A DNA stretch of 64,000 nucleotides, taken from NCBI GenBank assembly GCA_012932865.1, contig SAXG01000010.1:62001-126000 (forward strand). Direction: 5' to 3'. Shown one piece after another: positions 1 to 10,464 of this stretch. Below the pieces are notes generated by a model, which had not been told where the DNA came from, did no database searches, and saw nothing but the letters and a program-made list of their open reading frames with translations. The translations under genes were made by a program, and so were the position numbers. Every line of letters starts with the position of its first letter. Positions within the stretch are counted from its first letter, which is position 1. The stretch is from Amylostereum areolatum (taxonomy: Eukaryota; Basidiomycota; Agaricomycetes; Russulales; Stereaceae).

Positions 1-149
1 GCCGGAAAAGGCGAGCGCAGCGGGGTTGATTGCAATTTCGCATTTCGCATCTTGCAGCGTTCACACCCACTCCCTCTCAGTGCTCGGCAGGTGCGCCGTC
101 CCTCCTCTCCTCTCCTCTCAAGTGCCCGGTCGCACTCTTTTCTCCTTCC

Positions 150-2113
150 ATGCCGAAATCGCGCTCGCTGCGTTCCCTGGCCATCACCACCAACGCGCCC
201 AGGCGGAATGGCTCGCCCGGCCCTCCCTCCCCGACCTTCTCAGAATCCACCAACGTCTCCGCCATGCGCTTCGGCGAGAACGGCCCCTCCAAGATCATCA
301 CCCGCGCCGACCTCAAAACCAGCATGCAGGCCTACGAAAACGTGAGCCCGTTCGTCGTTTGTGACGGGTGGAGAGCGTGGCTTATCGTCCTTCCCCGTTC
401 CTGTGCTACAGCTCCTAAACACCTGCACTGGCTATCAGGCCGCGCTCCTGACCATGTCAAGGGCGACTGCCGCAGTTCGCGGAGGCGATGCAGACGTGCT
501 CAGGGTAAGCTCTTGCCTCGAGAACGTGCGGGGTAGGGGCTCACTACAACCTGCAGACTGAAGGGCCCCACATACGAGCAGGGTACTCGATTGCAAGCCG
601 CCTCGGGCTTGCATCACTTGATGGGAAACCACTGGCACGTCTTGGTCCGTTCCTCTCCTCTTTCCCTCCCCAGGACGTCGTCGGCTGACGTCGGTGTTGC
701 CAGTCGGAGACGTTGGATAAGAACTTCGAGCGACCGCTACGGCAGCACCTGGATACCTATCGAACCATAGTGCACGTACGGCCCGCGATTCCCCTCGTTT
801 TCACCCCACCTCGTTTTCCTCACACGCTGTCTGCCGCAGGACCGATCTGCCTCGTACGAAAAGGCTCTGCGCGACAAGAGCCAAACCATCCGCGAAACCG
901 AGAAGCGCAATCTGGGCAACCGCAAGGAGAGAAGTAAGCGCCGTTCATGACGTCGCCTTCGTCCCCCCTCTCATTTCTCCGGGCAGATCTCCAGTCGTTC
1001 AGGGAGGCGCTCGTCATCCTCCAGCGCAAGGTCGACGAGCTCGATGAGCTCAAGGCGCGCCATTATGAGGAGATCATCGAGCACGAGGAGGAGGTCTGGG
1101 ACGTCGTCCAGGGCAAGGTGCCGTTCTTCCGACTTCGGTCCCTCACCCACACCGCGACTGACGTGACCTTGCATCGTTACGCAGGTTTGCTTGCTCGTGC
1201 GCTCCGAGCTCGACGTCTTCGACTAGGTTCACAGCCAAATCGTATGTCAATCCCCTCTCCTCCCACCCACTCACTCACCGTCTCACCCGTCCTCGCCTCG
1301 TCTCCCCCAGCTCGGACCCGATCATCGAGCCCATGCTCCAATGCGTTCCCCGACCCCTTCGACTCGTACGGCCACTCCCAATCCGAAGATCAGATCTTCA
1401 GCATCCTTCCCCCGCTCTCCATCATGGCGCACTCGCCCTCGCCCAGCCCGCACGGCTCCACCCCGCTCTCCTCCACCCCGCGCGCGGAGACCACGGACGC
1501 GTTCGCGACGGGCACGACCGCCGCCTGGACGCACAGCCAGGTCATCTACGCCGAGCCCTCGTCCGAGTGGGCCGACGCGACCTCGCCTGCCGCCTCGCCC
1601 CCGCCTGCCGCCTCCGCCTCCGCGTCCTCATCGTCCGTGTCCCCTCCGCTCACGCCCACCCCCCGCTCCGCATCGCCCCGCCGCCCGTCCTCGCCCCCGT
1701 CCACGCGACGGACCGAGTCCAAGCTCCGAAGCGTGCTCGCGGTCATCAACGAGGCGAAGCGCGGGCGTTCCGCTTCCGCGTCCTCTTCTTCCGCGTTCGC
1801 GTCCGCCGGCGAGATGTCCGAGGAAACTGGAGCGCGAGATGCGGACGAGGGCGAGGGCGAGGGCGAGGGCGAGGACGAAGGGACGGACGCGGCGACGGTG
1901 CGCGAGTCCGGCGCGAGCGCGAGCTGGTTCGCGTTCCCGTTCGCGGAGCACCCGCGCGCGGCCACGGGCACGAGCGGGGGCGGGAGCAGCACGGAGGTGA
2001 CCCCGCGCAGCTCGACGTTCTTCCGCACGCAAACGCCGGACGTGCCCCCCGACCGACGGGATCCGGAACCCGTCCACGGCGCGTCGTCCGAGGCCGTCGC
2101 GGTGCTTTCCTGA
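150..2113 (+). CDS. IVY1-like I-BAR (IMD-type) protein, frameshifted as sequenced
   Basis: The spliced product resembles fungal Ivy1-type I-BAR proteins, which bind phospholipids and act at vacuole or endosome membranes. My exons are 150-341, 412-504, 557-644, 704-775, 840-933, 987-1117, 1185-1241 and 1311-2113, all with GT-AG introns. The helical domain includes GLHHLMGNHWHVL, TLDKNFERPLRQHLDTYR, LQSFREALVILQRKVDEL and EIIEHEEEVWDVVQGKV. A conserved PDPFDSYG...EDQIFSILPPLS segment follows, then a Ser/Pro-rich tail with a GEGEGE run. Three single extra bases (near 473, 1224 and 1350) break the frame; the second makes a TAG inside the conserved DVFD-RFTAK segment. On each side of every break the conserved protein continues. 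The start at 150 gives MPKSRSLRSLAIT, which is usual for this group. Either the copy is damaged or the consensus has indels. Confidence 0.82.
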
Positions 2114-2747
2114 CCCCCCACCACCACCCGGGAGGTGGTTCCGGCGACGGAACACGGGCCTTTTTTCTTTCTTTGATTATTCTTCCATTTCATTCGCGGG
2201 GTGGGGTGAGGAGGCCCCCAGCGTGTGCGCCATCGCGTGGCATGTATACTTCGTATTACTTTAACTTGCCTTGAACGGACGGCGGACGGTTCGTCCGCGT
2301 CTCGGTCGGTCCCCCCCCCCCCTCGCTCGGCGCGAAACCATCGGGATACCTCCGCTTCTGTTACGACATCGACCTTCGTGTATACTATAGCTCTACTTAT
2401 CTTCTCCGAGCCTCTCGCTCGCGCGCGATACGCGTACGCGCTGCCCCTATGCACCCTCACTTTGTTCGTCGCCTGGAAAAGATGCCTTGGATGTTACGTT
2501 TCTGTGGCCTGCCGGGGGACAGACAGAACTTAGGTGTGAACGTGAGCTGGTTTGAAGAGAGGTGGATCCCATTCCATGATCGGCATTCCTGCACATGTAG
2601 CACAGCGTTGACTACGTACTCTACTCCATGCCGCGTAGTACGCGTAGCACTCGTCGCGCACCGCCAACCGCCGCCAACCTCCCCGCGCCCTCGAACGGCT
2701 CGCCACCATACTTACCGTACCGCGCCTGAATCGCGCCGCCTTCATCT
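2114..2747. other. Convergent 3' flank between IVY1-like and AspRS
   Basis: This 634-base stretch separates the stop codons of two convergent genes. It is AT-richer than its neighbours and presumably holds both 3' UTRs. A poly-C run lies near 2311-2322. I see no gene in it. Confidence 0.5.
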
Positions 2748-5700
2748 TTACGCCTCCCGGATCCCGTACGCGCCCAACACGCCCGGCGCGACCGGGGCCG
2801 GGCTCTTGAAGAGCGGGTCGGTGCCGGCGGAGGTCTTGGGGAAGGCGATGACGTCCCGGATGGAGGGCGCGTGGCAGAGGAGGGCCATCAGGCGGTCGAA
2901 GCCTGTCGCGCGGGGGAGGACGGGGGGGGGGGGGAGGAGCGCGAGTGAGTAGAAGCGCGAGTGAGCGGAGGAGCGCGAGTGAGTGGAGGATGCGTGGGGG
3001 GGGGGGGGGGGGGGATTCGTCGTTGAGGACGGGATATGGGGGAAGGAACGGGAGACGCACCGAGCGCGATCCCGCCGTGGGGCGGGGCCCCGCAGCGCAG
3101 GGCGTGCAGCAGATGTCCGAACGCGGCCTTTTCGCGCGCGTCGAGCTGTTTTTTTTTAAATTATTGGGTTTGGGTTTCGGTTCGGGTTACGCACGCCGCG
3201 ATCGGGGGATCGTCAGTACGGATACGGAAGGCGCGAAGCGGGAGGGAGGAAGAGGGAGGCAGGAAGAGGGAAGAGGGAAGAGGGAAGAGGGAGGCAGGAA
3301 GAGGAAAGGAGATCGTGGGCCCGAGACCGAGGCCGAGGCCGAGCCGCGGCCGAGAAGGGAGGGGACGAGATGGGGGGGGGTGGGGATGGGGATAGATGGA
3401 TGGGATGGGATGGGATGGGACGGGATGAAGATGTGGGAGATTTGGGGGATAAGGTTTGGGGGCGGGGGAGAGAAGCGAAGGGGGCAGGGGACGAGAATAG
3501 GAATAGGAATAGGAAGATGGGATTGATCGGATGGCCCCGCGCGGGTGTGGGAGAGGGTCGCATGTCGAGACGGGGCGCGAAGGGAAGGGAAGGGGGGAAC
3601 GCGTGAACGGACGGAAGAAAGGCGTGGACGTGGACGTGGAGCGGAAGTGGGAAGATCGCGTCCGACGGAGGACACCCCGAGCGAGGACAGCCGCGGTGCG
3701 AAAGGGGGGAGAGGGCGAGAACGAGAACTAGAAACGGAAATAAAGATCGAGAGAACCGCGCGCACCTGCAGCACCTCGTCGAATATGAACTCCTGCATCC
3801 GCCCGTCGTGCACCCGGACCGACCCCCCGCCGATCTCGACCCCGTTCAGCACGAGGTCGTAGTGCTGCCCGCGCACCTGTCGCACCCGTCAGCTCAGCCT
3901 TGTCCTTCGAAAGCCGTTCCGGAACGGGACGAGGAGGAGAGGGACGCGGGAAGGCAAGGTTTGGGGGAGGGGTGTGGGGAACAGGAAGAGGAAGAAGGAC
4001 GCAGAGGGTGGGAAGCAAGGTTTGGGGAAGAAGAGGAAGAGAAGCGGCGGGGGCGAAGGTTTGGGAACAGGGACGCGGTAAGGTTTAGGGAACACGGAAG
4101 GTTTGGGAGGGGGAAACGCGCGTGGCGGGCTAACGGACGCCGTGCGGGAGCGACGTGTCGAGGAGGAGAACGAAAATAGGGCAGCGGGCGCGAACTGCCA
4201 CCGAGGAGAGGGAACGAAAAGCAAAGACGACGGAAACGCAAAAAAAAAGACGGCACAAACGCACCTCCTCGAACCGCCCCGCGTACAGCTTCTCGACGTC
4301 CTCCGCCATCGGCGCCGTGAACGGGTGGTGCGTCCCGCTCCACCGCCCGCGCGCGAGCAGCGCGTCCTTGTCCGCGTCCGCGCGCGTGAACAGCGGGAAC
4401 TCCGTGATCCACAGGAAGCGCGGCGCGGCGGGGCGCGCGTACGCGCCTGGTGGGACGGATGCAAGGAGAAAAAAGCAGAACGCGTGAGCGCGAGGCGAGC
4501 GAGGGTGGAAGAAGAGAGAGAGAGAGGAAGAGGGGAAAACGCACCGGTCGCCTCGGCCGCTTCGGCCAGACGCAGCCGTTGGCGTCCCAAGATCGTCGAC
4601 CCGCCCTACGCACCCCGTGTCAGCCAGAAAGAAACAGGAAGGAAAAAGGCCTTAGCTCACCTCCGGGACCGCGCGTCGACGGGCGAGGTAGACGACGTCA
4701 CCGGGCGCAAGGGCGAGCCCCACCGCCGGATGCGAAGGCGAAGTCGAGGACGCGGGTGACGTCGAGCGCGGCGCGCGCGCGAGCGGGCTGTGCGCGAGCC
4801 AGCAGGACGCGTTCTCCGGCGTGATCTCGATGCGTTCCTGCGCGTCCGTGAGCCCCGAGTTCCAAGAAAAGCCAAAGAAGGACAGCCACGAGGGAATGAA
4901 TGAAGATAGGGACGACGGGCGCGTGAAGGAGAGATCGGGAGAGCGAGCGAGGGAAGGGAAAGAGGAAACGGATCGGGAAAGGGGGGGAGACCTGGAAGGG
5001 GGGGGAGGAAGAGGGGGGAAAAGGGCAAAGACAAAGGCAAAAAGGCTCACCGCGCCGTCCTCCGTGCCCACCGCCTGCGCGGCCTCGACGAAGGCAGGCT
5101 CGCGTGACCGGCGCACGGGCAAACACTCGAGGGCGTCGCGCGCGCTCCGGAATGCCGTACGCGCGTCCGCCGGGAGAAGCTCGGTCGCGTCTACGATCTG
5201 CGCGCGAGGGGGGGGGGCAACAACGAGTGGGTCAGTCGTCCGTCCAGACGCCCGGGGGGGGGGGGGGGAGGGCGTTGAATGGGCAGGACGCACCTCGAGC
5301 GCGAAACGGGTGTCGGGTTTGTCTGATCCGAACTGCGAGGGTGTGGACGCGCATCAGAATCGAGAGGGGGGACGAGGAAGGCGAAGGCCTCGGGGAAAGA
5401 GGAGGGGTGGGAGGGACGACTAAAACTCACGCGGCGCATCGCGTCTGCGTAGGGCATCACGTCGAACGTGGGCGGGAGCGCGATGCCTTCGCATTCGCGC
5501 CATATCTCGCGGACGAGGCGCTCGACGACGTCGCGGACCTCGCCGCCGCCGATGCGCCAGGAGCCAGGGGTAGCGGGATCGGGGGGACCCCAGGAGACGA
5601 AGGCCATCTCGAGGTCGATCTGGGTGAACTCGGGCTGGCGGTCGCGGCGGCCGTCCTCGTCGCGGAAGCAGCGGGCGAGCTGGTAGTAGCGGTCGACGGC

Positions 5701-6925
5701 GCCGGAGCAGACGAGGAGCTGTTTGGGCTGCTGGGGGGACTGGGGCAGGGCGTAGAAGCGCGGGGGTGGGGGTGGGGCTGGGGGTGGGGAGGGTGCGTCA
5801 TCGCGAGCGGAGGAGGACGCGGGGGCGGAGGGGACGCGGGTGGGCACGAGGAACTCGCGTGCGCCTTCTGGGGAGGACTTGAGAAGGATGGGGGTTTCGA
5901 CTTCGAGAAAATCTAGATGGAGGGAGGGGATGCCGTAGGGACGGTGCGGGGAGTGGGGTGGGGTGGGGCGAATTAGTGAGTGGGGAGGGATTGGCGCGGG
6001 AGGCAATTACCTTGATGGTGGAGGAGGGTGCGGACGAGGTGGGCGACGCGGCTTCTTTTCGCGATGTTTGCCGAAAGCTCCGAGCGGCGCAAGTCTAGAT
6101 AGCGGTATTGTGCCCGGATTTCCTCGTTGGGCTGGTTGGGAGGGGGGCGTCAGTCGGGGGAAGGGAGACGGGAAAGGAAGGAGCGGACCAGGTTGGAGGG
6201 GTCGGAGGGGAGGAAGGGCAGGTTACGTTGGGCGGGGTTGAGGAGGGTGAAGGCGTCGAGGACGACTTCGATGTCGCCGGCGGGGACCTAGGGGGACGGG
6301 TCGGGTGAGGAAGGGAGAGAACGAGAAGAGAAGGGGAAGCGATTACGGGACGGCGCTGTGAGTCGGGCCTGAGGCGGACATGACCGCGGACGAGGACGAC
6401 GGACTCTGCGGGGACGGAGGAGAGGTCGGGGAGGTCGGGGGAACGTTTACGGTCGAGGACGAGCTGGGTGGTGCCGCGGGCGTCCTTGAGGGGGATGAAG
6501 GACAGCGACTTGGATACCTTGCTGGGGACGGGGGGGATCAGAAAGGGGAGATGGGGATAGATAGCGGAAGATGGCACCGTTCTGGGAGGATCCAACCGGC
6601 GAGGACGACTTGCTGGCCAGCGTCTGCGGCGGTGAGGGCGGCGCAGGAATGGGTTCTGGGGGGAAACGGGGCTGTGCGAGCGTGGAAACGCCAGAGGTGA
6701 GATATCGATGAATGGAACGGAGAAGGGCGAGACGGGTGAACCTGAATGGGCGAGGGGGGAGGCGTGCGAGAGGGAGGAGGAGGAGGAGGAGGAGGAGGAG
6801 GAGGAGGAGAGGCGGAGGGAGGCGGGGAGCGGGGGGTGGGCGGGGGACGCGGTGGGGCGGCGTCGTGCGGAGGTGAGGAGGAGGCGGGGATGCCTGGTGG
6901 GCGGGAGGCGGAGGGGAACACGCAT
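2748..6925 (-). CDS. msd1: Mitochondrial aspartyl-tRNA synthetase (bacterial-type AspRS)
   Basis: This class II synthetase charges mitochondrial tRNA-Asp. The N-terminus ([20 protein letters not shown]...) is Arg/Ser-rich like a mitochondrial targeting peptide and includes a run of about 12 Ser encoded by a GGA/TCC repeat. The OB-fold anticodon domain ([21 protein letters not shown]), motif 1 region ([15 protein letters not shown]), motif 2 ([18 protein letters not shown]), ITEFPLF...HHPFTAP and motif 3 ([14 protein letters not shown]) follow in order over roughly a dozen exons. The product ends [12 protein letters not shown] with TAA at 2748-2750. The phase at the first introns fits without any frameshift. 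Several introns are long for a fungus (about 610 nt between 3152 and 3765, about 390 nt between 3878 and 4264) and filled with purine-rich low-complexity DNA. The bacterial-type insertion domain distinguishes it from cytosolic AspRS. Confidence 0.93.
2921..3014. repeat. Short tandem repeats and 19-G run in an AspRS intron
   Basis: Units of about 17 bases containing GCGCGAGTGAG repeat three times across 2936-2990. They are bracketed by G runs near 2921-2936 and at 2996-3014 (19 G). The tract lies in the last AspRS intron. Confidence 0.75.
3956..4112. repeat. Degenerate AAGGTTTGGG repeat in an AspRS intron
   Basis: On the plus strand the motif AAGGTTTGGG or AAGGTTTAGG recurs five times at irregular 25-65 base spacing, separated by purine-rich DNA. 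It resembles telomeric sequence superficially but is not a perfect tandem array and lies inside an intron. Confidence 0.6.
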
Positions 6926-7261
6926 AGCGATGAAGGGGGAGAAATGCGCTGGCAGGGAAGGCCGAAGGACGCGTCGAGCGGGACGCGTCTTGGGCGTCTG
7001 CGAGCGCCGGGCTGTGCCTGGAAGCGTCGTGCGGTGCCGTACAGAGGATTACGTAACGGGGATTATCGGGATGGAAGGGATCGATTGAATCGTTGGCATT
7101 CTCCGACATCCCTTCGCCTGCTGCCTGCTCTTTCCTCTTTCCTCTCCCCTCTTTTATATATATAAGTACCCTCCGTTCTTCGCTCTTCGCTCTTCGCCCT
7201 TCGCTCTTCCAACCCGCTTTGTTCGCCGCGCCTCGCTGCCCCGCGCCTCGTCTGCCCCACG
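6926..7261. promoter_or_regulatory. Divergent promoter region, AspRS / F-box-like gene
   Basis: These 336 bases lie between two outward-facing start codons. A TATA-like tract (TTTTATATATATAAG) lies at about 7151-7165, about 100 bases upstream of the F-box-like start. It is followed by repeated CTTCGCT units (about 7170-7208), a pyrimidine tract typical of fungal transcription start regions. Functional assignment is inferred. Confidence 0.5.
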
Positions 7262-8345
7262 ATGTCCCTCGCCCTTCTCCCCCTCGAGCTCCTCCACGCC
7301 CTCTGCCTCCACGCTCCCAACCCCGCCCTCGCCGCCCTCGCCCGCACCAACTCCCTCCTCGCCGACGCCGCGAACCGCGTCCTCTACCGCCACCTCTCCC
7401 TCTCCTCCCACCCCCGCTCCCTCCCCCTCCTCCGCCTCCTCGCCGAGAACCCCGCGCGCGCCCAGCCTCGTCCGCTCCCTCTCCCTCGTCGTCGACCCCA
7501 GCCACCTCCTCCTCCGCAATTTCTACTCCCTCCTCGCCCGCGCCCTCAACAACATGCCCGAGCTCCACGACCTCGCCCTCCACCTGCCCCCCGCCGCCAC
7601 ATGGATCCTCGCCCACCCAACACCGCACCCCCGCCTCCGCGTCTTCACCTCCACCTTTCCCCTCGATCCCCACCTCGCCGCCTTCCTCGCCTCCACCCCC
7701 GCCCTCCGCCAACTCGAACTCGGCTCCTCCCTTCCCTTCCCACCCCCCGGACCCCCTCCCGTCCCTCCCCACCACCGCTCTCCCCCTCCTCGCCCACTTC
7801 ATGGGCTCCGCCGACGTCGCGCGCAAGCTCGTCCCCGGCCGCCCCCTCCAGACCGTCCACCTCCACGACGGCGACCTGTCCGAAGACGCCGTGGAATGGC
7901 TCGCCCAGTCCACCGCGCCCCTCTCCATCCTCGGCGCCGTCACCTCCGCCCCCCTCGTCCCCTTCCTCTCCTCCCTCGCCCCCCGTCTCCCCCACCTCGC
8001 CCACCTCCGCATCCTCGCCCCCTTCCACGACGCCCCCCCCTCTCTCCACCAACGTACGTTCCCTCTCCCTCTCCCCTCTCCCCTCCTCCCGATCGATCCC
8101 CGACGCTCACACCTGCTCTTCCCTTGCCCTCCCAGGCCTTTTACGACGACGTCGCGGCCGCGCTCGACGCCATGCCCGCCCTCGTCGATTTCGAGCTCTC
8201 GGGCGTGCACTGGGCCCCGTCCTACCGCCCCTGCGACCACGGCCCCAAGCGCGTATGGCATTCCCCGCCCTGCACCCCCGACCGCCTCGACCCGCCCCCC
8301 GAGGACGTCTTCGACTTTTACTCCGACCTTTTCCTCGTGTACTGA
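7262..8345 (+). CDS. F-box-like / leucine-rich protein, frameshifted as sequenced
   Basis: The N-terminus (LLPLELLHALCLHAPNPAL followed by ALARTNSLLADAANRVLYRH) fits a basidiomycete F-box-like motif, which recruits Skp1 in SCF ubiquitin ligases. The rest is Leu-rich with weak repeat character (NMPELHDLALHL, STPALRQLELGS, MPALVDFELSGVHWAPS), as in proteins that pair an F-box with a degenerate LRR region. One intron of about 90 nt (from about 8055, GTACGT, to about 8135, CCCAG) precedes AFYDDVAAALDAMPAL. The reading frame must skip one base near 7464 and another in a C6 run near 7750 to keep the protein-like sequence. Leu-, Pro- and Ala-rich composition makes homology weak by eye, so the target of the protein is unknown. 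The TGA stop is at 8343-8345. Confidence 0.68.
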
Positions 8346-8891
8346 TCCGATCCGCCCACCCCCCTCTCCGCCTTCGCGCTTCGCTTCTCCCCCCATCTCT
8401 CTCTCTCTCTCTCCACGTTGCCGCGTTCGGTGTCGCCCGGCTGCCGTACGCTATTCCCGGATCGGCCCACGCTGGCCTCATGACCGCGATCGTATTCTTG
8501 TTTATTCGTCCGTCCGTCCGTCCGTCCGTCGAGTTACTTATCCCTGCCGCGCCTCGCTTCGTCTCCCGTCTCCACTTAGATCTCCCGACTGAGTCTTCTA
8601 ATCTCTAATCCGCTTTCGTCCTTCGCGAATCGTTCGCCTTCCCCCCTTTTTTCCCCCGTCTCCTCGCATACGCATCGCTATATATCGTACTTATACTCCC
8701 CCCCCCGCCCGCTCCCGCCCCCGCACTCGCAAACCATCGTACACTTGTCCCTCGTCCTAATGCACCCCCCGCAGTCGTAATCAATGTCTCCCGCGCCCCC
8801 TTCCGCCCTTCCGCCTTGACTTGTTCCTTTCTCTCTGATGGCTGCGAAATCCAAATCCTCCCGTTGTATGTATGTGTGCATGTATTCCGAA
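8346..8891. other. Convergent 3' flank with CCGT microsatellite
   Basis: This is the spacer between the stop codons of the F-box-like and phosphopantetheinyl transferase genes. It contains a CT run (about 8396-8412), a CCGT tetranucleotide repeat (about 8505-8529) and a C run at about 8699-8706. No gene is seen. Confidence 0.5.
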
Positions 8892-10197
8892 TCAGCCCCC
8901 GAGCTCGCGCACCGCGTCCCGTAAGAACGTCTCCGCCTCCATCCGCACCAGCCTCCCCCGGGCGTGGGCGGGAGACGGAGACGAAGAGGAGGGGAGGAGC
9001 GGGCGGACGCCGGACGACGGTCCGCCGACGAAGCGCGCGACGACGCCGACGTACGTGTCCCTCTCCGTCGCCTCTTTCCCGCTCCCGTCGCCCTCGCCGT
9101 CCACCTCGACTTCGAACGTCAGGAACTCCCACCCGGCGGGCGGCGCGCCGTCCACCGCGACCCCGCTCACCGTCGTCCTCCTCGCTTCCCCCCCCGCTTC
9201 CCCGTCCCCGCCCGCGCCACCGTCGAAGAAGCGCACCTCGACGCGTCGAAAGTCGAAGCCGAGGCCGAGGCCGAGGGCCTTGGTGTACGCCTCCTTCGCG
9301 GTCCAGATGCGGTAGAAGCGGGCGAGGGCCGCGCGGGGGGAGAGCGCGGGCTCGGGCGCGAGGAGCGCGCGTTTTTCGAGGGGGGTGAGCTGGGTGGGGT
9401 GTCAGTGCGTGTGCGATGTGCCTTCCTGCCTCGACGAAGGGGAGGATCCAAAGGCAGGATGGGGATGGGATGGGATGGGATGGGGGTGGGAGAGGCCAAC
9501 ACGCACCGTGTCCCCGACCATGTCCACGAACGCCGCGAACGTCTCCCGCTTCGGCGCGCGCACGCACATCACGTCCACGCCGACGCGGCCCGCCTCCGCC
9601 TCCGGCCCCGCCCCCGCATCGCCGCCCTGCTCCCCGTCCTCCTGGGCAAACGCGAGCGCGACGAGCTCGGCGTCGTGGGAGATGTTGAATGCGATCCGGG
9701 GGAGGGGCGGGGGCGGGGGCGGTCCGGGTCCTGCTTCAGCGTCGGTCTGCACGGGGGTTGGGGTCGGCGGAGGGGGGGTGGGGCGGGAGGGGGCGTAGTA
9801 GGGTTTGTTGGTGGGCGTGGTGCGGATGGCGAGGGCGTGGGGGGGTACGCGGTGGCGGGCGAGGAGCGCGCGGGGGAGCACGCGGCCGATGAGGCATCCT
9901 GGTTCATCGAAGGACGATCGATCGATCGACAGATCGGTGGGGTGGGTGTGTCAGAGGGGGCGAAGGGAAGGGGAAGGGGAGGGGGGAAGGGACGTACGGC
10001 AGGCGTCTGCGCGGTGGTAGAAGCGCTGGACGCGCTCGCGGGAGGCGGGGTCGAGGAGGGCGAGGGCGGCGTCGTAGAGCTGTCGGGCTGTAGTGTCAGG
10101 GCCGGCGGTGGGGAGAGGGGGGAGGGGGACGTACGGGTTGGGAGAGGGACGTGGGGCGGACGACGGCCCAGACCGTCACCTCCGGCTCGGGCTCCAT
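8892..10197 (-). CDS. 4'-phosphopantetheinyl transferase (Sfp/Lys5 type)
   Basis: The enzyme moves phosphopantetheine from CoA to a serine of carrier proteins such as alpha-aminoadipate reductase, polyketide synthases and NRPSs. The start MEPEPEVTVWAVV is at 10197, and an intron follows at TSLSQP. The next exon encodes LYDAALALLDPASRERVQRF, and the phase across the following intron gives ADACRCLIGRVLPR. Family motifs are visible: FNISHDAELVALA, GVDVM (Mg2+-binding Asp) and the signature WTAKEAYTKALGLG with its Lys and Glu. A Pro-rich linker of about 20 residues before the FNISH motif and a Glu/Gly-rich C-terminus are extra to the core. The TGA stop is at 8892-8894. It shares a divergent promoter with the MAK32-like gene. 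No PKS or NRPS lies nearby, so a housekeeping role in lysine synthesis is the default inference. Confidence 0.9.
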
Positions 10198-10464
10198 CCT
10201 CTGTCTGCAGCTGTCTGCAGTCGCCTGCACTCGCGGAGTAAAGAGTAGAGTTAAGAGTAGGGTCTCTCGGCGTTTGCCGAAGCTCGGGGGACCCACGAGG
10301 CTCGCACTTGTTATAATTCAATTACTTTATGTGCCCTTCACCTTCACCTCGCTCGCATCTCCACCCCGCCCCAACTCCGAAATACACAGACAGAACCTTC
10401 GGACTTCCCACCTCCATCCTCTAGACTTTCATCAACTCTCCAATCGTCATCGCCAGCGATCGCC
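10198..10464. promoter_or_regulatory. Divergent promoter region, PPTase / MAK32-like
   Basis: These 267 bases lie between two outward-facing starts. A CTGTCTGCAG direct repeat (10201-10219), AT-rich sequence near 10308-10330 and a pyrimidine-rich leader before 10465 are visible. No specific factor site can be named. Confidence 0.4.

Noticed and set aside
3956..4112. Telomere-like GGTTTGGG/GGTTTAGG motifs
   Set aside because: Only five irregularly spaced copies inside an intron, mixed with purine-rich filler; not an interstitial telomere array.
6447..8396. 649-codon minus-strand open frame
   Set aside because: It overlaps exons of AspRS and lies antisense to the F-box-like gene; Gly/Arg/Glu-rich low complexity, a shadow of GC-rich coding.
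8964..10241. 425-codon plus-strand open frame
   Set aside because: Antisense to the phosphopantetheinyl transferase exons, which carry unmistakable motifs; composition is a GC-rich shadow.
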